A DNA stretch of 64,000 bases from Turritopsis dohrnii (Eukaryota; Cnidaria; Hydrozoa; Anthoathecata; Oceaniidae), in NCBI GenBank assembly GCA_027922465.2, contig BQMF02000429.1, positions 186,001-250,000 of the forward strand, written 5' to 3'. Under the pieces are notes generated by a model that had not been told where the DNA came from, did no database searches, and saw only the letters and a program-made list of their open reading frames with translations. Both the position numbers and the translations under genes were made by a program. Of this stretch, positions 21,848 to 32,319 are shown one piece after another. Every line of letters begins with the position of its first letter. Within the stretch, counting starts at the first letter, position 1.

Positions 21848-22081
21848 CCTTTCCCGAATTTCTGTTTAAATGCCGAGTTAATGCTTAGTTATCAAGTTTA
21901 GCCTCGTTTCTATGTGTTTTATTGTTTTTCTAATTTCATAATGTCTTCAGTAAGTAATAGTTACTCGTTCTTTCAGTTCCCTAGTGGAATAATTAGAAGT
22001 AATTAAGAGTTTGAAAAAAAGAGGCGAAACTTAGAAGCTAGGCTATAACACGGTGTTTAAACAGAAATTCGGGAAAGGTCT
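21848..22081. mobile_element. MITE M1b, second copy of the same family
   Basis: Ends CCTTTCCCGAATTTCTGTTT and its reverse complement match M1a. The interior shares 'TAATAGTTACT' and 'GAAGTAATTAAGAG' type blocks with M1a. M1a and M1b are separated by about 190 bp rich in CGTTG/GACGT motifs. Confidence 0.8.
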
Positions 22082-22147
22082 ATTATGCTTGTAATGATTA
22101 TTCTTGTAACAAGCAAACGAACATAAGAAAAATATATCTTTTGCTTA

Positions 22148-22597
22148 CCGTACTTCCTCTAATAAACGCCGCCCTCTATTAAACGCCGCACTTATAGCAG
22201 AAAATTTGTAATAAACGCTGCCTTCTAATGAACGCCGCATTGTTAAAAGCGGCGTTTGTTAGTAATAGGTTAAACAAGAATTAGTTCAAATAGTTTAATA
22301 GTTTTATTTGATTTCTATCAACAAATTCTTCCACATTTGCATGAATATTATGATGTGTAATTAATTGCTGTAAAAGTTTTCATCTCATAGAAAAGAATGA
22401 CGAAAGTGATATTGCTCTTCTTTGACATTTTCGTGAACATATCTTTTGTGTAAAACATTTACACACAATCTTTTGTAAGTTCTTTTAGGATAGAAAAAAT
22501 TTTTTTGTTGTTTAAGTTTGCTTTTATCTAATTTTTCATTTTGTAATAAACGCCGCCCTCTATGAAACACCGCATCCGTTTATTAGAGGAAATACGG
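22148..22597. mobile_element. Non-autonomous transposon with subterminal AATAAACGCCGCC repeats
   Basis: Ends CCGTACTTCCTCTAATAAACG and CGTTTATTAGAGGAAATACGG are inverted repeats with TA at each flank. At least five AATAAACGCCGCC-like units lie just inside the two ends. Subterminal motif clusters of this kind are typical transposase-binding arrays; the pogo element at 57545 has a similar design with a different motif. Confidence 0.75.
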
Positions 22598-23157
22598 TAT
22601 TCTATTCTCCTTACTTCAAGCCATGGACGTATTCTGACCTACTTACTCGCTAAGAGTCTAAAGAATTAAAGCAAAAGTGTATTACTATATGCAGTATATT
22701 ATCAGTAAATTGTATCACAGCAGTTACTGATGGTACAAAAAGGATAAAATTAGGGAGATTCGTAAACTCGACGAGTCTGTTACACGAAAAAAATCAATTA
22801 CTTGTGAGAATTAATTTGAAACTGTTCTACTAAAACGGCCCTTCAGAGATTTAAAGCCTTTTGTTGTATCAAAAGAAACATCATTACTTTGCACGCTTAT
22901 TTGAAGTGTTGATGTGAAGTTTTTAATGACTTTGTAGGGAAAAATTCACGAACAACTCTACTAAGTTATATATAATTCCCTACAAATCTATTGAAAAATA
23001 GGTTCGTGTAAAAGAAACGTGATTTTTCCGAATCCCGCTAATGTGAATTAAGAATTAAAAATGACGGACAATATGGAATTAGTGCAGTCACAAATAATCC
23101 CCGCGATTGTTCTGTTCGAAGTAAGTGTCATACATTTTCGGAAAGCTTATTGCAATA

Positions 23158-23178
23158 AGATAGATAGATAGGTATATT
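23158..23178 (-). repeat. (ATCT)n tract, possible LINE 3' tail
   Basis: On the minus strand this reads TATCTATCTATCTT, downstream of the ORF2 stop at 23453. CR1/L2-type LINEs often end in short tandem units, so this may mark the 3' end of the element. Confidence 0.4.
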
Positions 23179-23452
23179 TTCTGTTAATAATAAGTTTACA
23201 GGCTGGTAATATATACAATGTTACAACAATTTTCAGAATGTTAAAAATTACGTAAAAACGTTACAGTTTCTATAATTAAATAATGTTAAGTGGATATTCT
23301 CGTAAACTCATAAATAACAAGGAAAACTCGTAGAAGATCAGGGTGATCTTATCATCGAGAACCTATTTTGCTTGTTCTTGTTGAGATATTTTTTCAGAAT
23401 CTAATAATGTACTATATAGGTAATCTTTAAAAATTCATTGGCAAAAAGTGTG

Positions 23453-26400
23453 TTAAAAATATTTTTCCATGTTGTCAGTATGCAGGAGGAGCATAGCCTT
23501 AAGTTTTTGCTTAAAGTTCATATAAAATTTGCAATCCAGTGGAGTGTTTGTGGAATCTATGAGGATATTCCACAGGTGCGGTGCACGAAAAGATATACCG
23601 AATTGCTTAAGTTTATTGCGACAATAAGGTTCAGATAACATTCTCGCAAATCTTGTTGTGTACTTGTTTGTTGGTTTTAATTTGTACAAATCATGAAATA
23701 TGGGTGGTGCAGTCTTAGTTTTACATTTATACATAAAACAAAGAATTTGGTAGATGTTGATTTGATAAATAGTGAAGGTTTTCAGAGCGTCAAAGAATGG
23801 CTTAGCATTTGTATAGCGGTCTTTAAAGTGTATAACGCGCATTGCATGTTTTTGAAGGCGATAAAGTGGCATTAGTTTTGACTTAGATGTACTGGCCCAA
23901 ACGATATTTGCATAATATAGGTGAGAATATATGAACGCATAATAAAGTTGCTTCAGCAGTTGTTTAGTCAGCAGGTGTCTTACTCTATATAATATACCAA
24001 TACATTTAGAAACTTTTGTACCGACAGTATCAATTTGTTTTTTCCAGGAAAGGGTTTCATCTAACATAACTCCCAAAAATTTAGTTACCGTTTCTCTTTT
24101 TATAGAAATATTGTCTATCTTTAATGTTGGAATAATTTCTGGAATAAATCGCTTTTTATTGGATGGATGAAAAATAGAATACTTTGTTTTCTTTATATTT
24201 AATGACAGCCTGTTGGCTTTAAACCATTCTGCTACTTTGGTAAGCTCCAAATTCATTGTTGAAAAAAGGTCAGCGAAATTTTCGTTGGAATAAAATAAAT
24301 TCGTGTCGTCAGCAAACATCACTTGTGAGAGTATTGTAGAGCATTTACAAAGATCGTTCACGTATATTAGAAACAGTAGTGGACCTAAGATAGATCCTTG
24401 GGGAACTCCGCAGATAATATCAAGTGCTTCTGTAATTTTTCCGTGTCCATACGCCACATATTGTTTTCGATTTTTCAAATAACTTTGAAACCATTCAAGG
24501 GTTTTCCCATGAAGTCCATAATATCGAAGTTTTTCTAAGAGTATGCTGTGGTCAACTGTATCAAATGCTTTTGACAAATCTATAAATACACCAATAGTAT
24601 ACTTACCATGCGAGAACGAAGTAGTTATTTCATTTACTAATTGAAGGATAGCATGTTCAGTCGAAGTATTTTTTTGAAAGCCAAATTGTTTAGAGGATAT
24701 TAATTGTTGCCTTGTTAAGTAATTATATACTTTGTTATACATGATTCTTTCCAGGATCTTCGAAATGACTGGTAGTACTGATATTGGCCTATAATTTCCT
24801 AAATCAGAAGTGTCCCCTGTCTTGAAAACTGGTGTCACTTTCGCTATTTTTAGTTTATCGGGAAATTTTCCTTCTTTGAAAGACGATTTACAAATGTAAA
24901 AAAGAGGATTTTTTATTTCATCATATACTTCCAAGATAATGTTACTGTTTATATCATCAACCCCGATGGCTTTGTTGCGTTTTAATGATTTGAACGCAGA
25001 TTCAAATTCTTGAAATGTTAAATGATTATCCTCAAACCGTTGATAAGTATCGGTAAGATAATTTTGAAAATTTTCAGTTCCTTTGGGAATATTTTTAGCA
25101 AGGTTTGGCCCTATATTAGCATAAAAATTGTTGAATTCATTAGCTATAACAGTTTCGTCTTCTGTCGTTCCTTTATCAGTTTTTACTATTTTGGGCAGAC
25201 TATTCGATTTAATTTTGATCTTCCCAGTTACTTCTTTCATGATTTCCCACATTTTTTTGTAGTTACTTTTATATTTTTGTATTTGTGATGCATAGTAGCA
25301 TTTCTTAGCTCGCTTTCTTAATTTCTCGAATAAATTTTTATAAGTTTTGTACGCTGTTTCTGATTCAGTTGTTTTTTGCTTTAAATATTTGATGTATAGT
25401 TTTTGTTTCTGTTTTGAAGATTTTTTTATTCCTTTTGTAATCCAAGGTGCTTGAAGATCCTTTTCCTTGAGTTTTATTTCCCTTATTGGAAAGTGCTTAT
25501 TATAAGTTTCATAGAAAATTGAATTATCCAGTCTTTTTAAGATGCTCCAATCAATAAGCGCTAGTTCTTCTTTAAAGCTTTGTTTATTCGTTTCGCTGAA
25601 GTTTCTTTTATTCAAAATAATGTTTGCTTTTTTATTCAATTTTTCACTGGTATTAAAAGCTACAAATATTGGGAAATGATCAGAAATAGACGACTTTATA
25701 ATTCCTTTTTTTAAGGCTTTGTCAAATATACAGTTTGTTAAGATATTATCAATAAGAGTAGCGGATGTTTTCGAAACCCTTGTTGGTCTTGTAATCAGAG
25801 GAAAAGCTCCATGTGAAAACACAGTATTGTAAAATTGCCTAATGTCAGCATTTTCATTAAAATTTAAACAATCTAAGTTGAAGTCTCCTAGGATGAAAAA
25901 CTTTTCTGTGTTAGCTGCTTGAAAGATATTTTCGATATGCTTACTAAAGTTTTTTGTGTTGTAGTTTGGTACCCGGTAACAGCACGTTACTAGGACGTTC
26001 TTCGAATTTTTCATTTTTATTTCAATAGATATGGATTCTGTGTCGCAATCAGAGATGTACAGATCATTGCGCATTTTGTATTTTAAATCATTCCTGACGT
26101 AAATCAAAACTCCTCCACCGCGCTTATTTGTTTTTCGTTCCGAATGGATTGCACTATACTGAGGGAGTTGGTAGGAGGAATTTTCGTAAAATTCCTTATT
26201 ACTAACCCAAGTCTCTGTGATACATAGAATGTTGAAAGAATTCCCACTATCTTTTAAGAGTTCCAAGAGATTTTCAAAATTAGCATTAAGACTCCTAATG
26301 TTTAAGTGAAAGAGGGAAAGATTCTCATATTTATTTGATTCTTTAAGAAATTCTTTAGTTTCTTCTTGATACATATATTTCGTATCAAAATTCAAAGAAT

Positions 26401-26572
26401 GAACTTCATTAAAAAAATGAATATCTGGGTCATTATTATCTTCAAAACGTGATCCTTCTGACGTAAGTGGATTGAATAATATTTGTTCAAAATCACTGGT
26501 AGCCATCATTCTAAGTGAGTGAGTTTTTAATTTGAATAAGATAAAGAATAATTTTTTATCAGAATTTCGCAA
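23453..26572 (-). CDS. LINE ORF2: endonuclease and reverse transcriptase, CR1/L2-like, open
   Basis: About 1,018-1,039 residues without a stop. Endonuclease motifs: LSLFHLNIRSL, CITETWVS, RGGGVLIYVRNDL, FFILGDFNLD, SISDHFPI. Reverse transcriptase motifs: YRPISVLPVISKILERI, FGFQKNTSTEHAIL, FIDLSKAFDTVDHSILLEKL, GVPQGSILGPLLFLIYVNDL and MFADDTNLF near residue 753. The C-terminal region has LYYAFIYSHLYYANIVWAS and LQKHAMRVI. These are Jockey/CR1/L2-group signatures. The frame extends upstream to a TTG at 26572; the first ATG is at 26509. ORF1 ends at 26579, only a few bases before the open frame. With ORF1 intact, the copy looks recently mobile. Confidence 0.92.
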   Translation of the reverse strand: MRNSDKKLFFILFKLKTHSLRMMATSDFEQILFNPLTSEGSRFEDNNDPDIHFFNEVHSLNFDTKYMYQEETKEFLKESNKYENLSLFHLNIRSLNANFENLLELLKDSGNSFNILCITETWVSNKEFYENSSYQLPQYSAIHSERKTNKRGGGVLIYVRNDLKYKMRNDLYISDCDTESISIEIKMKNSKNVLVTCCYRVPNYNTKNFSKHIENIFQAANTEKFFILGDFNLDCLNFNENADIRQFYNTVFSHGAFPLITRPTRVSKTSATLIDNILTNCIFDKALKKGIIKSSISDHFPIFVAFNTSEKLNKKANIILNKRNFSETNKQSFKEELALIDWSILKRLDNSIFYETYNKHFPIREIKLKEKDLQAPWITKGIKKSSKQKQKLYIKYLKQKTTESETAYKTYKNLFEKLRKRAKKCYYASQIQKYKSNYKKMWEIMKEVTGKIKIKSNSLPKIVKTDKGTTEDETVIANEFNNFYANIGPNLAKNIPKGTENFQNYLTDTYQRFEDNHLTFQEFESAFKSLKRNKAIGVDDINSNIILEVYDEIKNPLFYICKSSFKEGKFPDKLKIAKVTPVFKTGDTSDLGNYRPISVLPVISKILERIMYNKVYNYLTRQQLISSKQFGFQKNTSTEHAILQLVNEITTSFSHGKYTIGVFIDLSKAFDTVDHSILLEKLRYYGLHGKTLEWFQSYLKNRKQYVAYGHGKITEALDIICGVPQGSILGPLLFLIYVNDLCKCSTILSQVMFADDTNLFYSNENFADLFSTMNLELTKVAEWFKANRLSLNIKKTKYSIFHPSNKKRFIPEIIPTLKIDNISIKRETVTKFLGVMLDETLSWKKQIDTVGTKVSKCIGILYRVRHLLTKQLLKQLYYAFIYSHLYYANIVWASTSKSKLMPLYRLQKHAMRVIHFKDRYTNAKPFFDALKTFTIYQINIYQILCFMYKCKTKTAPPIFHDLYKLKPTNKYTTRFARMLSEPYCRNKLKQFGISFRAPHLWNILIDSTNTPLDCKFYMNFKQKLKAMLLLHTDNMEKYF

Positions 26573-26578
26573 CTATAC

Positions 26579-27313
26579 TCAATGAGAACCTTGCACTCTT
26601 TCATGATTTTCTTTAACAATTAATTTATTATAAATAACACGTGCATACTTACCTTCTTCTCTTAGTTTCTTCGCTTCTCGGAATAGATTTTTTCTTACTT
26701 CTCGTGTATGTTCTGAGAAGTCCTCGTTAATATAAACTTTATTATTCCACAGTTCTTTTTCTTTGTATTTACCAAGTATTAAACTTTTATCTTTGAAATT
26801 CAAAAACTTAACCACCACCGTTCTTTTCCTATTTTCAGCATTCGATCTGGCACTACCACTCCGATGAGCACGTTCTATTTCGATCCCTTTCTTTATCCCA
26901 AGTTGGTTTTTAATCACATCCTTCACCTTTCGTTCCGATAAATTCCAATCTTCATCGGGATCTTCAGGCAATCCGTCGAACCTAAGGTTGTTTCGACGAC
27001 TTCTATCTTCCATTTCTGCAATCTTTTCAATGAATTCTTCGTTTTCAGCTTTTAGTTTATTCACCTCATCTGCTTGCTCAGACATTGCCTTCTTTTGAAT
27101 ATCTTCTACTAAATCACTGTGGAATTCCAGTGATGTCTTCAGTTCTTCCACTTCTTTCTGCAATAAGATGTTCTCTTCAACAACATTCTGTATCTTGTTT
27201 TCCATTCGTTCAATTTGACTGTTAAAAATTTTAATCAATGTGTCTTCATGTTTACTTAAAATTTCTTTGACTTGGCTGTAGGTAAAACTTTCTGATGGTA
27301 TTTCGGTAGACAT
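26579..27313 (-). CDS. LINE ORF1: coiled-coil RNA-binding protein
   Basis: 244 residues. A heptad-rich coiled coil spans about residues 15-115, followed by RRNNLRFDGLPEDP (about 120-133), the hallmark entry into the RRM-like domain of L1-type ORF1 proteins. A basic C-terminal domain follows (about 170-240; RKRTVVVKFLNFKDK, then KLREEGKYARVIYNKLIV). The family trimerises and coats LINE RNA. It lies immediately upstream of ORF2 on the same strand. The ATG at 27313 follows a short GC-richer leader (to about 27350). Confidence 0.9.
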   Translation of the reverse strand: MSTEIPSESFTYSQVKEILSKHEDTLIKIFNSQIERMENKIQNVVEENILLQKEVEELKTSLEFHSDLVEDIQKKAMSEQADEVNKLKAENEEFIEKIAEMEDRSRRNNLRFDGLPEDPDEDWNLSERKVKDVIKNQLGIKKGIEIERAHRSGSARSNAENRKRTVVVKFLNFKDKSLILGKYKEKELWNNKVYINEDFSEHTREVRKNLFREAKKLREEGKYARVIYNKLIVKENHERVQGSH

Positions 27314-27359
27314 TTTTAAACTAGCATGTAGCTTTAGCTAAAAATGCCCCCGCGCTCAA

Positions 27360-28700
27360 GCATTCCAATTTAAACAGAAAGCAAGCTATACATTAACAGC
27401 GAAAACGAAAACAAGTTTTTGGCCAAAAAAAAAATGTTTGGGTTGATTTGGGACCTGATATGAGGCAAAGTTATATGCTTAAATATTTCGACAAAATCAG
27501 TTTTTGGCATTTCAAAACCAACTTGCAATATGCAAACCAAACTTAAACAGATAAAAATATGCATAAAACTTTGTTACTTTTTGTTATCTCTTAGGTCTAA
27601 GTTACACTGATGCTAATATACCTTTCAAAAAGTGTAAATAAGGCTTAACAAGTAATATTAGAAAGTATTTGCTACAAACAAGAGAAATGTGTGAATTGAA
27701 ACCATGGATACATATTTTATAATTTTTATAATTAAAATAAGATTTGTTAAAAACATTCTGTAAGAGCCAAAAAAAAAAACTTTTTCAAAAAAAAAAAATT
27801 AAAGCGAAAAATCCATTGCGTTTCAAACTTTGATTTAAAACAAAAAATAGCCAAAGTTTACATAAAAAAAACAAGAAAAAAACATATAGGTTTTATTGAT
27901 CATGATCACACTAGGTTTGGAAGACAGTCAAAGAAGAAAAACACGAAGAACGACAATTTGTAATATGGCTTTCTTGTATACACAGAAATCCAATTAAAAT
28001 CTTTTGAAGGCAAGATCCGCCAAAAATCAGTGCATTAAACAAAATTATTTAAAGAAAAATTTAGAGTTAGAATATATACAAAAATAAAATGTATGGTTGG
28101 CAAAATTTCGGATATCAAGCTGTGCTTCAAAATCCTTGTCGTTCACTTCACTAAAACAACACAAAAGTAACACGAAAAATGTCTAAGTAATTTTAGCATA
28201 CGATTCTTCCTAAATAACATAGTATAATATAATAATAAAATAGGAAAGAGAAAAACATTCTGTCTCCCACTTACAGTACCATGCTTTGAAACGGGAAACA
28301 AGATGTCCTTATGGGCAGAAAGATTTCTGCAAAATCAGTTGAAAACTAAAAATATGAAAAATGAAATACTATAATAGCATTCTTGAAACTTGAATGATTT
28401 GGAATCATTGAATGGTTGAATAATTTCTACAATACATTACATTCCTAATTACCTGCTTCTCAGGACTTTTTGAAGGCATAATTGACACAATGAGAAACTT
28501 TATTTGAATATATATACTGCCAATAAACTGAACAACATGTTTGTTGATACAAAATAATATAAACGATACATGGATCTTTTCAGATATCTTAATGAGTATG
28601 ATCATAACTCGTAAACTCAAAACATTTTTCCAAGAACATATAAATTTTAACAATATTAATTATATTAAATTAGATTAACAATATGGCAAGCACTTACATT
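27360..28700. other. AT-rich repeat-derived sequence
   Basis: Contains diverged copies of the repeat at 20800-21300 (27620-27800 and 28380-28520). No gene is supported. Confidence 0.45.
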
Positions 28701-28710
28701 CTTCATCTAA

Positions 28711-29416
28711 AGGCTGAAATACACAATCAGTTTAAATGGATCAATTTAAACTAACAGTTTTTTTTCATCAGTGAAACTGTTGAAACGCACTTGTCTACAC
28801 GTTCAGTTTAAACTGAAAAAAACTTTCATGTTTCTTTTTGTTTTACCATGGACAACGCAGTTTAAGGTACAGTAATTGCAGCGTTTGTGGCTGTTATTGT
28901 AATAAAAAAAGTACAAGAAAGAAACAAAGAATTTTGGTGAAGCCATGGTTACAAGATTTATTGGGTGCATACGACACGTTCTTAAATGAATTTAAGTGGA
29001 AAGATCATTTGTAGAACAAAAAGTTTTTGCGTATTGAACCTGATACTTTTGATGAATTACTACTCCCTATTGAATATATATTCAATATGGAAATATGGAA
29101 AAGAATTCTACCTTTTATTCAATTTTTCATTTTGTTTGCCATTTTCGATGTTCAAATAACTGCTCGCTTCACTTTCACACAAAGTTGCTACAAAATCATT
29201 CGGAATTATTCGCCACGTGTTGAAAACAAAAGAAACATGTAGTTTATCTCATGATTTCAATAGAATATTTTCATCAGTTTAACTGAAGAAGATGAACACG
29301 TCCATCTTTTAAAAAACTTTTAAAAACAGTTTCAAAGGATCATGAAAAATTCACCAGTTTTTTCTGTTTACATGATCAGTTTCCCCTATCATCAGTTTAA
29401 TCGTGTATTTCAGCCT
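28711..29416 (+). mobile_element. PIF/Harbinger-type element with transposase remnant
   Basis: Ends AGGCTGAAATACACAATCAG and its near reverse complement, with TAA at 28708-28710 and 29417-29419, give a TWA duplication and the same AGGC..GCCT design as the MITE at 3419. Inside, on the plus strand, a broken frame around 28915-29240 resembles the start of Harbinger transposase: NKEFW, KPWLQDLLGAYDTFLNEFKW, then FLRIEPDTFDELLLPIEYI. Stops and frameshifts break it, and the catalytic region is missing. A non-autonomous deletion derivative. Confidence 0.75.
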
Positions 29417-30126
29417 TAAGTTGCAATTCATGATCAGTTTAAAAAAAATCTTAAGGAAATTTAAGAAAAGTTGAACAACTTTTACAACATAACATTACAT
29501 TTCTGATTACATATGTAACCAAAGGCATTGCAAAACTGTAATTGACACTATGCGAAACTTCATTGCATATAGGTATACACCACCGATAAACTTAATTACA
29601 TCTGAATGACATTCACCCCTTCTTTTGGGAGTACAAAATCAGCTTATGTTTTTATTGATATTTTCAGATATCACACAGTGACTACGTACGTAAATCATAA
29701 ACTTTAAACAGTTGATATGTACTATCAATCTTCTTAATTACAAACGTAATTCCCAATGTTGCAAACACAAACACCAAAGAAAGATTTTAATCATTTGAAA
29801 ATATACCTATGCTCTAAACGTACCTACTAAGTCACGAAACACACATATTTATATAACTGAAAGGAAAATTTTGGGTTTTTACATGATTTGTTGATTATTG
29901 AATTTACAGGCAATTGGAAGATGTTTACATATAACTTAAAAACAAATCAAACATAAACATTAAAAAATTATATATCATCAACTTTAAAACATTACATTAA
30001 AACATCCACAGACCCACATTTTTGATGTTGGAGCTGAGGAGGACTCTAAGCTGAGCTTCAGTATCCACAGCTTAAAAAGAAAAACATCCCATACATGAAA
30101 CCAACGAAAATGTTTTGTGTTTTCAC

Positions 30127-30832
30127 CAGTACGGCACACTAGCCAAAACGGGCGACTGTCGCCGATTCGGGAGATTTCTCCCCTTCGAGTGACAAAGTTG
30201 TACCTCGATTGGGTGACCATCACCGAATCGGGGGACATTTAAAAAATTAAAGATCCTGCGCAAGTGACGAAGCCTTAGCGCATTTCGTTTTCTGGCTACA
30301 CGGAATTACTATCGAAATTCACGCCAATTTACCGAGCACAAAAAAAATTCACCGTTTTTGTGTCCAGAAAATTGTGATGGATAGTCACCCTTTGCAAAAT
30401 ATGGCCTGATGGCATTATCAGAAAACCTCTTGGTGAAGTCTTTGAAATCCCCACAAAAATAAAAAGCAGAAAAGAGGAAAACAAACCACGAATGTTAGCA
30501 AACTAACAATGTTTTTCATCCAAAAACATGCCGTGATTTGTCACCTGTTCGGGCTTCGCGCAAAATACTAGTAACCATTTTTTTTTTTTTTTTTTTTTAC
30601 AAAATAATATATTTTTAACTCATGAGATGACTACTACTTAGAGAAATACAAATTTTCCTTCCCAATCACAACAAAGGTTCGTAGAGAATGTTGGTTAATG
30701 ACAGAAAAAAGCTTCATGGCGGGTTTTTCGGACCAGTGCAACAGCATCAACGATGTAATCAGCTGTAACCTGATCGGGCGACGTTCGTCCGAACAAGTGA
30801 CAGTCGCCCGTTTTGGCTAGTGTGCCGTACTG
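30127..30832. mobile_element. Non-autonomous TIR transposon, CAGTACGGCACACTAGCC ends
   Basis: CAGTACGGCACACTAGCCAA (left) and its exact reverse complement (right) are the outer part of a 34-bp perfect inverted repeat. TTCAC lies immediately outside both ends, a probable 5-bp duplication. Subterminal 'CGCCGATTCGGG' and 'ATCACCGAATCGG' units repeat near the left end. The interior holds a T run (30577-30598) and no transposase. Superfamily uncertain. Confidence 0.8.
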
Positions 30833-30839
30833 TTCACTA

Positions 30840-31230
30840 AAAACAAACAAATATATATATATACCTTTTTGACTCTTTTGTTTACAAAACTTTGAAATCT
30901 TCTTTAGAAAAGAATGATCACAGATAATTCGAAGTTTCTTCTATAGATTTTTTTTTCATACTAAAATATGTATATGCTCTTAAAAATCCATTTAATTTGA
31001 CCAAAGAAACTTGTAAATCTAAAAGGGTTTCTTTGCTGGGTGACATGCGTTGGCACGGCGTTTTGGTTTCATGTAAAGGCACGCATGAATTTTCAAAAAA
31101 CCGCTAGGTTTGGACGTCGGAAAAAAAAGAAAAACAGAGCCGGTTGTAATAGCTTTCTTGCTTTCGCAGAAATCTAAAAAGCAAAGTCAGCTAATAATTG
31201 TATTCCACCGTGTAACGTCAACACGAAAGT
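30840..31230. other. No gene recognised
   Basis: AT-rich; includes a short (AT)n at 30851-30862. Nothing else supported. Confidence 0.35.
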
Positions 31231-31236
31231 TGGAGG

Positions 31237-31241
31237 ATGAA

Positions 31242-31270
<29 letters not shown>
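31237..31270 (+). repeat. (GAT)n microsatellite
   Basis: About ten GAT units. They create runs of Asp or His in overlapping open frames that should not be taken as genes. Confidence 0.9.
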
Positions 31271-31274
<4 letters not shown>

Positions 31275-31768
31275 AATCGGAAACTGACATTCGCCTATCT
31301 CGTGAAACTACTATGCCTCCTCGCTCGCTTACGCTCGCTGCGGGGGCAATAATTTTTTGAAAGATTTTCAAAATTTTCGAAGAACACGTAAAATACGTCT
31401 GTACTCAACGAGAGCAATAGCAATCAAGATAAGCTTTCCGAAAATGTATAACACTTTCCGAAAATCCCTATCATTATTTTACTATTACCCTATCCGACAT
31501 CCGCATTCTTAAACAGAATGTCATTTACTTTTTTTAAAGAATATAATGATTAGTCGAGCTTTCCCTTTGCCCAATTCTAAACAACATACATTACATGCAC
31601 ATATGAAAGCATTCATTCGGATGCGTTGAAGTAGTTTAGGTGACTAATATATAAAATATCTGCTTTCCTCTTTTACGATGGACCTTCCCGAAATAAGTTT
31701 TTCAATATATATAATAGGTATAGCCACATATCCACGATTCATCATTGCGCAGAAGATAACATTTAAGA

Positions 31769-31798
31769 ATGCCGGGCACGTGGTATTTTGCCCGGCAT
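31769..31798. repeat. Hairpin ATGCCGGGC..GCCCGGCAT
   Basis: A perfect 9-bp GC-rich stem around a 12-nt loop containing CACGTG. Two further GCCGGGCATCTAG/TCGGGCATCTAG units follow at 31820-31868. A small structured repeat in AT-rich DNA; function unknown. Confidence 0.6.
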
Positions 31799-32139
31799 AT
31801 GAAATCGGAGTTATGGACTGTCGGGCATCTAGTTTTTACGATCCGTTACCCGGCTGCCGGGCATCTAGACACGTCGATTTTTTATTTTGGATTTTTTTAA
31901 ATTTTTACTTTACTGATGTCATGACTATGTTCAATAAAAGTTAATTTTAAGTGTAGTTTGCACAAGCTTTCAAAAAAAATTATCTTTAAATAGCAATGTT
32001 AAGTTGTAATGTTATTTTTCAGCTTGCTATGGTGTCAAGAAAAGGTTGTAAAGATGCGAGAGAGAACAAATACAAATATATATATCGTTATGGTAAGTAT
32101 GTTCTTTTTGTCATTAAGAATCACTAAATTTTAGTCTGG

Positions 32140-32310
32140 AAGCGGAGGCGTAGCTGGAGCTCAGTGAAAATTTGTGGAGGAGAGCTTAGTCATTTAAATT
32201 AGAACAGAAAAACGTGCAAGTAACCTAATCGATACATAAGACTGAAAAGAAATATATCACAATGTTGGACACCTACACTTTTTTATTGACCCTGAATACG
32301 CCTATCGTAA
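32140..32310 (+). repeat. Dispersed repeat, inverted partner of 6400-6561
   Basis: Begins GGAGGCGTAGCTGGAGCTC and continues with the same blocks as the reverse complement of 6400-6561. Confidence 0.65.
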
Positions 32311-32319
32311 GAGTAGGCT

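Noticed and set aside
31110..31371. Asp-rich and His-rich ORFs
   Set aside because: Both are produced by a (GAT)n microsatellite read in different frames.
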